IMG/VR virus record: IMGVR_UViG_3300048999_000192
Span: 62,001-126,000 of that record
Length of the DNA stretch: 64,000 bases
Source: a virus
Reading direction: 5' to 3' (one strand)
Shown: piece by piece, positions 15,101-22,860 of the stretch
How positions within the stretch are numbered: position 1 is the first letter of the stretch
Layout of the letters: every line of letters starts with the position of its first letter
The notes under the pieces: generated by a model
The model's input: only the letters and a program-made list of their open reading frames with translations
Told to the model about the DNA's origin: nothing
The model's database searches: none
Made by a program: the position numbers and the translations under genes

Positions 15101-15419
15101 GCTCATGGCCCGCCAGGGCAGGGAGCTGGCGGACATCCGCGCGATGCGTAACCAGGCCACCCAGGCGCTGAACATGGAGATCGCCCGCGTCAAGCGGGTG
15201 GCCATCAGTGCGGCCGAGAGCATGATCGAGGACCTGCAGCACCTCGTCTCGATCATGAGCCATGGGGACAGCGACGCCAGGCAGGCCCGCAGTATGGCCG
15301 TCGACTACGCGATGCTCCTGGAGCGCATGGCCCGCCTGGAGGGGCTGCAGCGCGCCATGGTCGTACTGGACTCCCGCACCCCGGACGAGCTGGCCGAGAC
15401 GGGGGAGGCGAGGACGTGA
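15078..15419 (+). CDS. helical protein, 113 aa
   Basis: Almost entirely helical and heptad-like (LERMARLEGLQRAMVVL), suggesting coiled-coil oligomers. Starts inside the previous gene. Function unknown. Confidence 0.65.
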   Translation: MTVKQDYELMARQGRELADIRAMRNQATQALNMEIARVKRVAISAAESMIEDLQHLVSIMSHGDSDARQARSMAVDYAMLLERMARLEGLQRAMVVLDSRTPDELAETGEART

Positions 15420-15532
15420 AGGACTTCCTCTACCGGCTGCTCATGAGCATGGCCGGTGCCACCTATGAGGAGTGGCAGGCCTACTACGCCGCCCACCCGC
15501 GCCCCGGCGACCAGGAGGGCGAGGCGTCGTGA
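15416..15532 (+). CDS. 38-aa amphipathic peptide
   Basis: GTG overlapping the previous stop. MKDFLYRLLMSMAGATYEEWQAYY is amphipathic rather than transmembrane; acidic tail. Its stop overlaps the next GTG. Confidence 0.55.
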   Translation: MKDFLYRLLMSMAGATYEEWQAYYAAHPRPGDQEGEAS

Positions 15533-15666
15533 TCACCACCCTGGTCGTGATCAACGTCATCGACCTCGCGCTGATCGTCGTCCTCGTCGCCCTGCCGTTC
15601 CGGCGTGCGGCCAGGCGCGAGCGGGCGCGGGAGCGCATGCGCAAGCAGATCGGAGCCTCCCGGTGA
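15529..15666 (+). CDS. 45-aa single-span membrane peptide
   Basis: One strongly hydrophobic helix (residues 2-24) followed by a Lys/Arg-rich cytoplasmic end (RRAARRERARERMRKQ). GTGA overlap on both sides. Looks like a small holin-like or regulatory membrane peptide; no family. Confidence 0.6.
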   Translation: MITTLVVINVIDLALIVVLVALPFRRAARRERARERMRKQIGASR

Positions 15667-15917
15667 ACCTGCTCATCGCCATCCTGATCATCGCCGCCGT
15701 CGGCATCGCCTTCTCGATCTGGCTCTTCGTCGAGAACATGAGCGCCAAGCGCGAGGCCGACCGGCTCTACGCCGAGTACCAGGCGCGGATGAAGGTCCTG
15801 CTGGCCGACGTGGACGAGCACCTCGCCCGCGTCTACGCGGGGGAGAAGGTCATCCAGGGGGTCGTGGAGGAGTTCGGTCCGCCTACCCGGCCCCAGTCCC
15901 CCAAGAACAGCTCCTAG
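15663..15917 (+). CDS. single-span protein with coiled-coil tail
   Basis: 84 aa: transmembrane helix at residues 2-24, then a charged helix (KREADRLYAEYQARMKVL) and a Pro/Ser end. Layout resembles small spanin- or holin-associated proteins, but no evidence ties it to lysis. Confidence 0.6.
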   Translation: MNLLIAILIIAAVGIAFSIWLFVENMSAKREADRLYAEYQARMKVLLADVDEHLARVYAGEKVIQGVVEEFGPPTRPQSPKNSS

Positions 15918-15977
15918 GCCCGCACAGGGCTTCTCCTGCGCGCGGAGGCCTATCCGCGCCTGACCCCGAAAGGAACC

Positions 15978-16352
15978 ATGGACATCTCCCTGCTGCTGCT
16001 GCGCACCGGCATGGCCCTGACCGTCGGCTGCTGGATCATGCTCACCTTCACGGTGATGCGGGTCATCCTGGCCGAGGAGGCCGAGAAGAAGATCAACGAG
16101 ATGGTGAGGAACTTCGGTGCGATCGACCAGATCGCCGGGGCGTTCCTGGTGGCGACGGGCCTGATCTTCGGTGCCTCCCTCGCCCGCCACGAGCAGGTCT
16201 GGATGATCGCCTCGGGCCTGGGCGGCATCCTCATGACGGCGGCCTGGATCTCGCGGCTGGCCAGCAAGTGGCGGCACCGCAACTGCACCGAGGATGAGTG
16301 TGCGGTCGAGGCCAAGGATGAGGCCGACGAAGAGGACGAACCGACCGAGTGA
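15978..16352 (+). CDS. three-span membrane protein, 124 aa
   Basis: ATG behind GAAAGGAA. Spans near residues 3-30, 50-66 and 74-92, and a very acidic C-terminus (KDEADEEDEPTE). Last gene of the operon. Confidence 0.65.
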   Translation: MDISLLLLRTGMALTVGCWIMLTFTVMRVILAEEAEKKINEMVRNFGAIDQIAGAFLVATGLIFGASLARHEQVWMIASGLGGILMTAAWISRLASKWRHRNCTEDECAVEAKDEADEEDEPTE

Positions 16353-16362
16353 CCTGGCCCTG

Positions 16363-16395
16363 CGAAGCCCCCGTGGAGTGATCCCGGGGGCTTCG
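16363..16395 (+). terminator. hairpin terminator
   Basis: Perfect 11-bp stem CGAAGCCCCCG/CGGGGGCTTCG with an 11-base loop. No T tract. Between it and the next promoter (16396-16510) no gene is apparent. Confidence 0.55.
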
Positions 16396-16514
16396 TCACG
16401 CTCTGCACACCCGGTGTTTTCCCAGCTAGATGTGCGGGTCGCGGGCGCGCGAGAAGCCAACCATATCGGGCACGTTCTGACCTGCGCAACTCACTCTCTG
16501 TGACCTGGCTCAGC

Positions 16515-16572
16515 AATCATTTTAAAATCATTGCCAGAACCGCTTCTCTCCCCACAATCCTTGGAGTAGAGT
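16515..16572 (+). promoter_or_regulatory. early promoter 9 with AT-rich upstream element
   Basis: AATCATTTTAAAATCATT, then 14 bases later TTCTCT, a 17-base spacer with CCCACAATCCTTGG, and TAGAGT. The AT block lies where an UP element would bind the polymerase alpha subunits. Confidence 0.75.
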
Positions 16573-16604
16573 GGTCACTACCACCCCGAAGAGATGAGGC
16601 CCCG

Positions 16605-16772
16605 ATGGACGAGATGGCCCAGATGTACGTGGACGCTCGTGAGGCGACCACCACGGTGAACAGCGCGCTGGCCTCGGGCATGCGCAACGCCCAGAAGCCC
16701 GACAGCATCGCCAAGATGCGCGCCGCCGCCGCTGCCCTGCTCGCCCTCGCCGACGCGGCCGACGCCCGATGA
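16605..16772 (+). CDS. small helical protein, 55 aa
   Basis: ATG behind GAGATGAGG. Ala-rich helices (KMRAAAAALLALADAADAR). First gene after promoter 9. Unknown. Confidence 0.6.
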   Translation: MDEMAQMYVDAREATTTVNSALASGMRNAQKPDSIAKMRAAAAALLALADAADAR

Positions 16773-16927
16773 GCGGCTGCCGAGGATGCACGGGCACCTG
16801 CTGCACCGGACTGGGCAGTGACCCGTGCGTCTGCCCGGACGAGGACTACACCGACGACGGCGACCAGCTCAGTCCCGACCAGCGCGCCGCCGAGGCGCGA
16901 CTGGCCCGCCGGGCCCTGGGCCTGTAG
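16769..16927 (+). CDS. Cys-rich mini-protein, 52 aa
   Basis: ATGA overlap. The N-terminal MSGCRGCTGTCCTGLGSDPC followed by VC has six Cys in 22 residues, followed by an acidic linker and a helix. This knuckle is familiar from short actinophage proteins. It probably binds zinc; function unknown. Confidence 0.65.
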   Translation: MSGCRGCTGTCCTGLGSDPCVCPDEDYTDDGDQLSPDQRAAEARLARRALGL

Positions 16928-16964
16928 ATCTCCACCCACACCCCCACGAAGCGAGGAGACCGCG

Positions 16965-17297
16965 ATGGGCAAGCGCGTGTACTGCGAGACGGAGGTCAGC
17001 CGTGTCGGCAGGACCTTGATCTGCTCGAAGGAGGCGGGCCACGACAACGGCACCAACCCCGAGGAGATCGTTCACTACGACGCCACCGCGCGCCAGCACT
17101 TCGACTACCCCGGCAAGATCCGGATCATCATCGACATCCCCGGCCTGGACGCCGACGTCGTGATCGACGAGGACGTGCCGGACAACTACGGGGCGATGAG
17201 CGAGGACGAGCGGCTGAACTACCGGGGCTACCGCGAGGAGAGCTACCGCGAGCTGATGAACGTGAGCGCCGAGTACGTCGCGCCGGGTGAGGAGTGA
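16965..17297 (+). CDS. hypothetical protein, 110 aa
   Basis: ATG behind GAGGAGAC. Two Cys near the N-terminus (CETEVS, ICSKEAGH) with His nearby could bind zinc; the rest is beta strands (KIRIIIDIPG) and an acidic helix. No family. Confidence 0.65.
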   Translation: MGKRVYCETEVSRVGRTLICSKEAGHDNGTNPEEIVHYDATARQHFDYPGKIRIIIDIPGLDADVVIDEDVPDNYGAMSEDERLNYRGYREESYRELMNVSAEYVAPGEE

Positions 17298-17299
17298 TC

Positions 17300-17686
17300 A
17301 TGAGCTCCCACATCACCCACTGCTGCTTCGAGCACGGCTGCAAGTACAGCGACGACGACTGCCCGGTGGAGACCGGGGCCAAGCGGCAGGAGCACCCCTG
17401 CGAGCAGTGCGACGAGCCCGAGCCGGGCCAGGTCCGCCGGATCGTCGTCCAGGTCACCAACCGCAAGGGCGAGTGGCAGACGGCGGTGCTGCAGACCCCG
17501 CTGGGGCGCCACGGCATCATCCGCAACACCCCGCTGGACTTCACCGAGGGCGAGGTGGAGAGCCCCTACTACGAGGCCTACCAGGGCGGCTGTGCCTACC
17601 GGAAGGCCAACCCCGACGCCGAGCTCCGCGTGATCGAGATCGTGGAGACCCCGATGCTCCACCTGACGGCCCTGGTCCTGAACTGA
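17300..17686 (+). CDS. Cys-rich hypothetical protein, 128 aa
   Basis: ATG 17300 is preferred (GGAG 5 bases upstream) over GTG 17294. N-terminal cluster HCCFEHGC, C, CEQCDE gives several possible zinc ligands. The C-terminal half is beta-rich (VVQVTNRKGEWQTAVLQ). Unknown function. Confidence 0.65.
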   Translation: MSSHITHCCFEHGCKYSDDDCPVETGAKRQEHPCEQCDEPEPGQVRRIVVQVTNRKGEWQTAVLQTPLGRHGIIRNTPLDFTEGEVESPYYEAYQGGCAYRKANPDAELRVIEIVETPMLHLTALVLN

Positions 17687-17699
17687 CCCTCCCAGAGCG

Positions 17700-17740
17700 A
17701 GCCCGGCCTCTCCCGCAGGGGCCGGGCTTCAATCATTTTA
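17700..17740 (+). terminator. intrinsic terminator merging into promoter 10
   Basis: AGCCCGGCC/GGCCGGGCT stem, then TCAATCATTTT. The T-rich tail is at the same time the AT-rich element of the next promoter. Confidence 0.75.
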
Positions 17741-17788
17741 AAATCTTTGCTCGGATCTCTTCTCTCCCCAGAATCCTTGGAGTAGAGT
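17731..17788 (+). promoter_or_regulatory. early promoter 10 with AT-rich upstream element
   Basis: AATCATTTTAAAATCTT, TTCTCT (17760), a 17-base spacer containing CCCAGAATCCTTGG, TAGAGT (17783). Nearly identical to promoter 9 over 58 bases. Confidence 0.8.
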
Positions 17789-17821
17789 GGGGTTATCACC
17801 CCGAAGAGCGAGGAGCCCACC

Positions 17822-18331
17822 ATGAGCCGCACCCCCACCACCACGCAGGCCACCCGCTACGCCCAGTACGCCACCGAGGTGTCCGCCGACGGCAGCCGCT
17901 ACGAGATCACCAAGGTCGGCTACACCGCCAAGCACCCGATCAACTGGATCGACGGTCTCAAGGACCGCGCCAGCGCCTGGGCCTGGGCCCGCTGCCAGGA
18001 CCTGCCGGTCGTCTACTGCGACGCCACCGACCTGGCTGACACCAACGCGATCATGGAGCTCGGTGTGGTCTTCGACCCCCAGGAGTTCGAGAAGGTCGCC
18101 TACTCCGGCTACGTCGGCTACGGCTTCTCGATGAGCGACGGCTACTACGCCCCCATCCAGTTCGAGAGCTGGGTCAAGAGCTTCCGCTCCACCGTCGCCG
18201 CCGCCCACGTCGAGCTGGCCGACGGTGACGAGTCCGGCCGCCACCACATCTGGGACGGCAACGACGCCCCCAAGTGCACCAAGCGGGCGCTGGGCACCTA
18301 CGCCGACCTCCTCTTCCGCGCCACCCGATAG
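17822..18331 (+). CDS. hypothetical protein, 169 aa
   Basis: ATG behind GCGAGGAGC. Aromatic, mixed alpha/beta (YEITKVGYTAKHPINWIDG, SGYVGYGFSMSDGYY). No motif recognised. Followed by a hairpin. Confidence 0.7.
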   Translation: MSRTPTTTQATRYAQYATEVSADGSRYEITKVGYTAKHPINWIDGLKDRASAWAWARCQDLPVVYCDATDLADTNAIMELGVVFDPQEFEKVAYSGYVGYGFSMSDGYYAPIQFESWVKSFRSTVAAAHVELADGDESGRHHIWDGNDAPKCTKRALGTYADLLFRATR

Positions 18332-18338
18332 ACCGCCC

Positions 18339-18362
18339 GGCCCCGCCCACCCGGGCGGGGCC
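18339..18362 (+). terminator. hairpin between genes
   Basis: GGCCCCGCCC/GGGCGGGGCC, a 10-bp stem with a 4-base loop. No T tract; may attenuate or protect the message. Confidence 0.5.
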
Positions 18363-18387
18363 TCCCTGCTTCCCGAAGGAGCACACC

Positions 18388-18600
18388 ATGATCACTCGCG
18401 AGGTCGGCGGGATCACCGTCACCCGGCACGGGATCGGCAACTGGTCGATCGGCCACCCGGCCAACAACCAGATCACCGGCCTGCACGCGCTGAAGGTGGC
18501 GCACACCCTGGAGGTCCACTTGGGCATCCCCAAGGACGACGCCCGCCAGGTCGTCGCCGACATCATGGCCGAAGCCCGCCGTTCGCCCGTGGGGGTCTGA
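18388..18600 (+). CDS. hypothetical protein, 70 aa
   Basis: ATG behind GAAGGAGC. Short strands (GGITVTRHGIGNWSIGHP) then one long helix. Unknown. Confidence 0.6.
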   Translation: MITREVGGITVTRHGIGNWSIGHPANNQITGLHALKVAHTLEVHLGIPKDDARQVVADIMAEARRSPVGV

Positions 18601-18602
18601 TC

Positions 18603-18986
18603 ATGGGCATCACCCGCATCACCGACCAGGCCTTGCGGACCGGCGACATCGGCTACGTCTACAACACCGGCCGCTGGGGCGACAAGCCTCTCGTCGAGGG
18701 CGTTCCCGCGCGGGTCGTCTCGGTCGCCCGCAAGTACGCCACCGTCGAGCTGGAGGGCAACGCCAATGCCTACAACGGCACCTTCAAGGTCGACCGGGCG
18801 GAGGGCTTCGCCACCGGCCGGGACTACCGGCGCTTCCTCACCGCGACCGAGGCCGTGCGCGAGGACCGGTTCCACGCGGCGGTCAGGGTCATGCGTCAGT
18901 ACGGCCTCGGCCAGGCCGACATCGGCGGGCGCGTCGAGCTGACCCTGGAGCAGGTCGAGGGGATCGTGGCGGCCCTGCAGGCCTGA
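18603..18986 (+). CDS. hypothetical protein, 127 aa
   Basis: Starts 2 bases after the previous stop. The N-terminal half looks like a small beta barrel (GDIGYVYNTGRWG, ARVVSVARKYATVEL), the C-terminal half is helical (MRQYGLGQADIGGRVELTL). Last rightward gene before the convergent operon. Confidence 0.65.
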   Translation: MGITRITDQALRTGDIGYVYNTGRWGDKPLVEGVPARVVSVARKYATVELEGNANAYNGTFKVDRAEGFATGRDYRRFLTATEAVREDRFHAAVRVMRQYGLGQADIGGRVELTLEQVEGIVAALQA

Positions 18987-19003
18987 GTCCACCCGCACAC
19001 ACC

Positions 19004-19036
19004 AGAGCGCCCCTGCCATCGCGGCAGGGGCGCTCT
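19004..19036. terminator. bidirectional terminator between convergent operons
   Basis: Perfect 14-bp stem AGAGCGCCCCTGCC/GGCAGGGGCGCTCT with a 5-base loop. It lies between the rightward gene ending at 18986 and the leftward operon ending at 19046, so it can stop both. Confidence 0.75.
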
Positions 19037-19045
19037 GTGCGTCTC

Positions 19046-19324
19046 TCAGCAGTCCTCTACGTCCTGCACGAGGGTGTAGCCCGTCCGGCGCCACGGGCGG
19101 AAGCGATCGAGGCGGATGCGCGTACGGCGGCCGGGCCGGTTCTGCTCGCCCGGCTTACGGACCTGGCGCGCCTTGTTCTGGGAGACCAGCGCGTAGTCCA
19201 CCAGCTCCCCGCCGACGAACTCCGAGACGATGCCCAGCACCGTCACCTGGCGGCCGTTGGCGCGGTAGTCGTTGTCGGCCCAGACCTGGCCGGTCTTGAC
19301 CTGGGGGAGCGGGGGAGTGGTCAC
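19046..19324 (-). CDS. hypothetical protein, DUF6354-like, 92 aa
   Basis: GTG at 19324 overlaps the stop of the upstream gene (GTGA). Pattern G-x-VW-x-D-x-D-x-R-x2-GR, then a beta-rich centre and TRIRLDRFRP...GYTLV. This matches a small actinomycete/phage family (I believe DUF6354) of unknown function. Last gene of the leftward operon. Confidence 0.65.
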   Translation of the reverse strand: MTTPPLPQVKTGQVWADNDYRANGRQVTVLGIVSEFVGGELVDYALVSQNKARQVRKPGEQNRPGRRTRIRLDRFRPWRRTGYTLVQDVEDC

Positions 19325-19641
19325 GGGGCGATCCCCACGTCCCAGGAGTAGGTCTGCGGGCCGTCCTCGCCGTCGCTGGCCCACGCGACGAGGCGGGTGT
19401 ACTCCTCGGACTCACCCTGCTCGCCGTCGAGCGCGTACGGCTCGACACCCTCTGCGCTGATCTCGTGCCGCCACACGATCGGGCAGCCGGTGAGCGCCCG
19501 CACGGCCTGGTCGAGGACCCAGTTCTTGTGGTGGCTGCCGTCGATGCCGCCGTACTGGATAATCACTTCCAGGGCCTTGTCGGCGCGTGCCCGCCACTCG
19601 TCTGCGGTCAGGTCGGTGCGGAGCTCGAAGCTGTCTTCCAT
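19321..19641 (-). CDS. hypothetical protein, 106 aa
   Basis: ATG at 19641. Helical N-terminus (ELRTDLTADEWRARADKAL), then an acidic beta part ending YSWDVGIAP. ATG overlaps the stop of the coiled-coil gene. Unknown. Confidence 0.65.
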   Translation of the reverse strand: MEDSFELRTDLTADEWRARADKALEVIIQYGGIDGSHHKNWVLDQAVRALTGCPIVWRHEISAEGVEPYALDGEQGESEEYTRLVAWASDGEDGPQTYSWDVGIAP

Positions 19642-20258
19642 TACGTCTGATCTCCAGCCGTCGTCATGGTCAGGACCTGCACGAAGTCCTCGTCCCCGAG
19701 GGCCTGCAGGCGGTCGCGGAGCAGGTTGTTCTCCGCGTTGAGCTCGCTGATCACCCACTCGCGGTGGGCGTTGAGATCGCGAGTGTCGCGCAGCCGGATC
19801 CTGGCCGACTGGTACAGGCCGAGCCGGACGTGGGCCATCAGGGCGGCGTACGCGCGGTTCTTCTCGATCCGCTGGCCGGTCATGTTGGCGCTCGTCAGGT
19901 CCTCTTCCAGGCGCGCGATCGTCTGGCGCAGCCCGGCGGGCCGGTTCTCCTCGCTGCCGTGCAGCGGGCAATGGTCCTTGGGCCAGTCGTCCGCCTCCCC
20001 GGCATTGCGGTCGCACAGGCACATGGCGTCGTGGAGCTCGAAGTACATGCCCTTCCAGCTCGTGGTCCCCTCGACCTGCTCCAGGAGCTTCTGGATCCTG
20101 GAGACCTGGCCGCTGGCCTCCCGCTCCAGGCGATCGATCTGGGCGTCGCGAGAGAGCAGCTCCCGCTTGACGCTCTCGAACTCCGCACCCTCGCCGACGA
20201 GCTCCTTCAGCCAGTCGTACTGGCTCTCCAGGCGGTCGATGTCGCCCTGCCCGCTCAT
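19641..20258 (-). CDS. coiled-coil protein, 205 aa
   Basis: Two long heptad-rich stretches (about residues 22-65 and 105-195) flank a Cys/His insert (CLCDRNAG, HCPLHG) near residues 79-99. This looks like an elongated coiled-coil with a zinc-stabilised bend. Coupled to the RHH gene by ATGA. Confidence 0.7.
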   Translation of the reverse strand: MSGQGDIDRLESQYDWLKELVGEGAEFESVKRELLSRDAQIDRLEREASGQVSRIQKLLEQVEGTTSWKGMYFELHDAMCLCDRNAGEADDWPKDHCPLHGSEENRPAGLRQTIARLEEDLTSANMTGQRIEKNRAYAALMAHVRLGLYQSARIRLRDTRDLNAHREWVISELNAENNLLRDRLQALGDEDFVQVLTMTTAGDQT

Positions 20259-20695
20259 GAGTCGTTCTCCAGCTCGGCGGAGATCTTCAGGGCCTGCAGG
20301 CGGCGCACCTCGGTGTCGAGGCGCTCGAACTCCTCACGCTGCTGGTCGACGCTCAGGCCCGCGACCTTGTGGACGTTGTCGCGCTCGAAGGTGAGCCGGG
20401 CGATCTCCTCGTCCAGGGTCTCGGGGCGGCCGATGCCGCTCAGCGAGAGAGGGTCGAAGAAGCCCGCAGAGCCCCCCTGCGGCTCCGACGGCGCCTCACG
20501 GGCCTCCTTGGGCGGGACCGGGGGCGTGAAGGCCGCACGGTCGTCCTGAGCGTCGGGGAGGGGCAGCAGAGAGGCCCGGTACTGATCCAGGGCCTCGTTG
20601 ACGATGTCGGTCTGGGGGCGGCCGGTGGCGGCGGAGAAGCTCTTGAGCCACGTGACGGACTCGTACTCCAGCCGCGTCTTGTAGTCGGTGCGCAT
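20255..20695 (-). CDS. ribbon-helix-helix regulator with coiled-coil tail
   Basis: 146 aa. Residues 4-40 read as an RHH (Arc/MetJ type) fold: a ribbon (KTRLEYES), helix VTWLKSFSAATG, turn RPQ, helix TDIVNEALDQYRASL. A Pro-rich linker and a C-terminal coiled coil follow. It heads the leftward operon, immediately beside the repeat array at 20701-20831. RHH proteins bind short tandem sites as dimers and often repress their own operon, so the array is its likely operator (inference). Confidence 0.7.
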   Translation of the reverse strand: MRTDYKTRLEYESVTWLKSFSAATGRPQTDIVNEALDQYRASLLPLPDAQDDRAAFTPPVPPKEAREAPSEPQGGSAGFFDPLSLSGIGRPETLDEEIARLTFERDNVHKVAGLSVDQQREEFERLDTEVRRLQALKISAELENDS

Positions 20696-20700
20696 GGGCC

Positions 20701-20831
20701 GTACGGTACCACCGTACGACGTACCTAGGTACTACCTACCCACCTACCCAACTTGGGTACTACCTACGTACGCACGGTGCTACGGTACTACCCACCCACC
20801 TACGTCCTACCGGCGTACGTGGGTAGTACCC
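20701..20831. repeat. GTAC-rich repeat array in a divergent promoter region
   Basis: Four copies of GGTACTACC(T/C)AC: direct at 20728, 20756 and 20784, and inverted at 20820. In addition there are many GTAC/CTAC units (CCGTACGG, CCTACCCACCTACCC). The copies are 28 bases apart, close to three helical turns. It separates the leftward RHH operon from the rightward gene at 20872. Best read as an operator array; a replication origin with iterons is an alternative. Confidence 0.7.
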
Positions 20832-20838
20832 AGCCTCG

Positions 20839-20860
20839 CCAAGAAACCCTGGAGATGGGA
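20839..20860 (+). promoter_or_regulatory. degenerate dyad element
   Basis: CCAAGAAACCCTGGAG matches the early dyad, but the following ATGGGA is a poor -10 box. It lies 12 bases before ATG 20872. Confidence 0.45.
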
Positions 20861-20871
20861 GACTGCCGCGC

Positions 20872-21294
20872 ATGGCAGAGGAGATGAAGTGGTCCTACGT
20901 CGTCACAGGCGTGGGCGAAAGGTACGGCCTGAACACCTGGGGCAAGGCCGTCGAGATCGCGGGAAACCTGATCAAGGGTGGCGACGTGGTCGGCATCCAC
21001 CCTGTGCCTACTCCCGAAGCACTGGAAGAGGCAATCACCATGACCAAGCGCTACCCCGCGAAGCAGTGGACCGGTGACAACCGGGACGACGTCCAGGAGT
21101 TCATCGGCGACCGCCAGATCGAGACCGTCATGGAGCACCCGGTCTCTGGCGAGAGGATGCTCTACGTGCACACCAGCGATGGCGTGCGGGCGGTGCCCCA
21201 GGGCAGCTACCTCGTGATCATGGAGGGCTCGCTGGAGTTCTTCACGGCCGAGGACATCGAGCAGATGGCAGGCATCTCGGTCGAGGACGCCTGA
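20872..21294 (+). CDS. hypothetical protein, 140 aa
   Basis: Alpha/beta N-terminal half (VVTGVGERYGLNTWGKAVEIA) resembling a small nucleotide-like fold, then VRAVPQGSYLVIMEG...FFTAEDIEQM, similar to phage domains with a PGDYG-like turn. First gene of the rightward 20.9-22.8 kb unit. Confidence 0.65.
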   Translation: MAEEMKWSYVVTGVGERYGLNTWGKAVEIAGNLIKGGDVVGIHPVPTPEALEEAITMTKRYPAKQWTGDNRDDVQEFIGDRQIETVMEHPVSGERMLYVHTSDGVRAVPQGSYLVIMEGSLEFFTAEDIEQMAGISVEDA

Positions 21295-21295
21295 G

Positions 21296-21706
21296 GTGGG
21301 CTGGTCGCACGGGACTGACGTCTTCGACCCGGTGATCGAGCTCCTGACGGGCCAGGACAACCACTTCGGCTGGGTCATCAGCGACCCGGTGATCGAGGAG
21401 GTCGCCTACACGCTGCTCGACAAGCTCACCGGCGAGGCCGACTGGGACGACGTCGATGACAGCCTGGCCAGGTTCCAGGACTCCAAGCCCGTCGTCCGGG
21501 CGTTCAACCGGCTCGGCTGGCTGGCCCCCAACCAGTACGGCGATGACGGCCTGAGCAACATCGAGCTCCCCTGCCCCCACTGCAAGAAGCCCGTACGCGT
21601 CAACGAGTCCGGCGAGGCCGTGAAGCACGAGCCCGCCGAGGGTACATATCCCGGCCTGGTCGGCACCTGCTTCGGCTCGGGCCATCAATATCACTGGGGG
21701 TACTGA
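21296..21706 (+). CDS. hypothetical actinophage-type protein with zinc ribbon
   Basis: 136 aa from GTG with GAGG beside it. N-terminal part (DVFDPVIELL...DWDDVDDSLARF) is a recurrent actinophage pattern; the added C-terminal part has CPHCKK and GTCFGSGH, a likely zinc ribbon. Function unknown. Confidence 0.7.
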   Translation: MGWSHGTDVFDPVIELLTGQDNHFGWVISDPVIEEVAYTLLDKLTGEADWDDVDDSLARFQDSKPVVRAFNRLGWLAPNQYGDDGLSNIELPCPHCKKPVRVNESGEAVKHEPAEGTYPGLVGTCFGSGHQYHWGY

Positions 21707-22014
21707 TGGCCTGGACCCGGCACGGCTACTGGTTCGGTCCGCTCCCCGAGCCGACAGAGGACCCGCCGCTGCGCGCCCGCTGCGGTGGGCCGGGCATGTG
21801 CATCGACTGCATGCGCCAGGCCTACTCCGCCACGGTCGACGAGCTCGCCCAGCGCCGCAAGCAGGTGGAGGTGCTCACCGACATCGTGCGCCCGCTGGTC
21901 CCGCTGTGGGACGCCGAGAAGCACCTGGAGCCCGAGCGGTACCGCGAGCCCCTGGACGAGCGGCTGGAGTTCTACGCCAGCGAATACGAGGACCTGAGGG
22001 GAGAGCGTAAGTGA
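21706..22014 (+). CDS. hypothetical protein, 102 aa
   Basis: TGATGG coupling. A Cys triplet (RCGGPGMCIDCMRQAY) near residues 26-37 followed by helices. Unknown. Confidence 0.6.
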   Translation: MAWTRHGYWFGPLPEPTEDPPLRARCGGPGMCIDCMRQAYSATVDELAQRRKQVEVLTDIVRPLVPLWDAEKHLEPERYREPLDERLEFYASEYEDLRGERK

Positions 22015-22442
22015 CCGACCTGATCGGCCATGCCCGGCGCGAGCTGGAGCTGGCGCAGGAGAGCCCCGAGATGATCGAGGCCATCGTGAAGGTGATCGAG
22101 GCGTTCGTCACTGGCCCGCTGGTGACCGACGGCACCACCTCGGCGATGGCGGCGCAGATCATCCACCAGCTCCTCCGGCGCAGGCCCCTGACCCCTCTCA
22201 CCAACGACCCCGCCGAGTGGATCGAGCGCCTCGCCCCCAGCGGGGCCAAGATCTGGCAGAGCACGCGTACGCCCGAGGCGTTCAGCCCGGACGGCGGGAA
22301 GACCTACTGGTCGCTGGCCGAGGTCTCCCCCGAAGGCGAGCGCATCACGCGCCCCACGGCCGACAAGCCCGCCACGATGCGGCCCGCGAACATCCGCGAG
22401 GCTGCCCAGAAGATGTTCGCACAAGGAGAGGACGAAGAATGA
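22011..22442 (+). CDS. hypothetical actinophage-type protein, 143 aa
   Basis: Helical N-terminus (HARRELELAQ), then PLTPLTNDPAEW...KIWQSTRTPEAFSPDGGKTYW. This wording is common in small actinophage proteins. No function is established for them. Confidence 0.7.
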   Translation: MTDLIGHARRELELAQESPEMIEAIVKVIEAFVTGPLVTDGTTSAMAAQIIHQLLRRRPLTPLTNDPAEWIERLAPSGAKIWQSTRTPEAFSPDGGKTYWSLAEVSPEGERITRPTADKPATMRPANIREAAQKMFAQGEDEE

Positions 22443-22792
22443 TCGGAAAGGTACTGGTAGGTACCGCTGCCGTCTTCGGCGCCGTGGTAGCGCTGGGCAG
22501 GACGGACCGGGGCCGGGAGCTCCTGCTGGCCGCCGACGCCAGGCTGCAGGACCTGGACGCCAGGCTCAAGGCCAAGGTCGAGGAGCAGGGCGGCAACGAC
22601 GCCGCCGAGAAGCTGGAAGAGACCGTCCGCAGGGCGGCCGAGCGCGCCGCTGCCTCGCTCGGCCTGAACCTGGACGACCTGAAGGTGTACGTGCAGGGTC
22701 ACCCCGACGAGAACCCCCAGCCGGACAAGGCCGACCCGCCGCGCAAGGACGAGCACGAGGCGGACACGGAGACCGGCGGCCTCGGAGGCTGA
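22439..22792 (+). CDS. membrane-associated helical protein, 117 aa
   Basis: ATG 22439 overlaps the previous stop. A short hydrophobic N-terminus (IGKVLVGTAAVFGAVVAL) could be an anchor; then long charged helices and a disordered Pro/Asp/Glu-rich tail. Last gene of the unit. Confidence 0.6.
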   Translation: MIGKVLVGTAAVFGAVVALGRTDRGRELLLAADARLQDLDARLKAKVEEQGGNDAAEKLEETVRRAAERAAASLGLNLDDLKVYVQGHPDENPQPDKADPPRKDEHEADTETGGLGG

Positions 22793-22860
22793 CCGGTAGA
22801 TAACAGATTGGCCGCCTCTGGCCACATTTCTCCGGCTTTACTTGGAGCAGGTGTTACGCT

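Noticed and set aside
16515-16532. AT-rich block read as a plain terminator tail
   Set aside because: At 17731, 31624 and 32105 it does follow a hairpin, but at 13763, 16515 and 45551 no stable stem lies directly upstream, so terminator function alone does not explain its conservation.
20701-20831. CRISPR-like short repeats
   Set aside because: The units are 12-13 bases, only four and partly inverted, with no conserved repeat-spacer structure and no cas genes. An operator array fits better.
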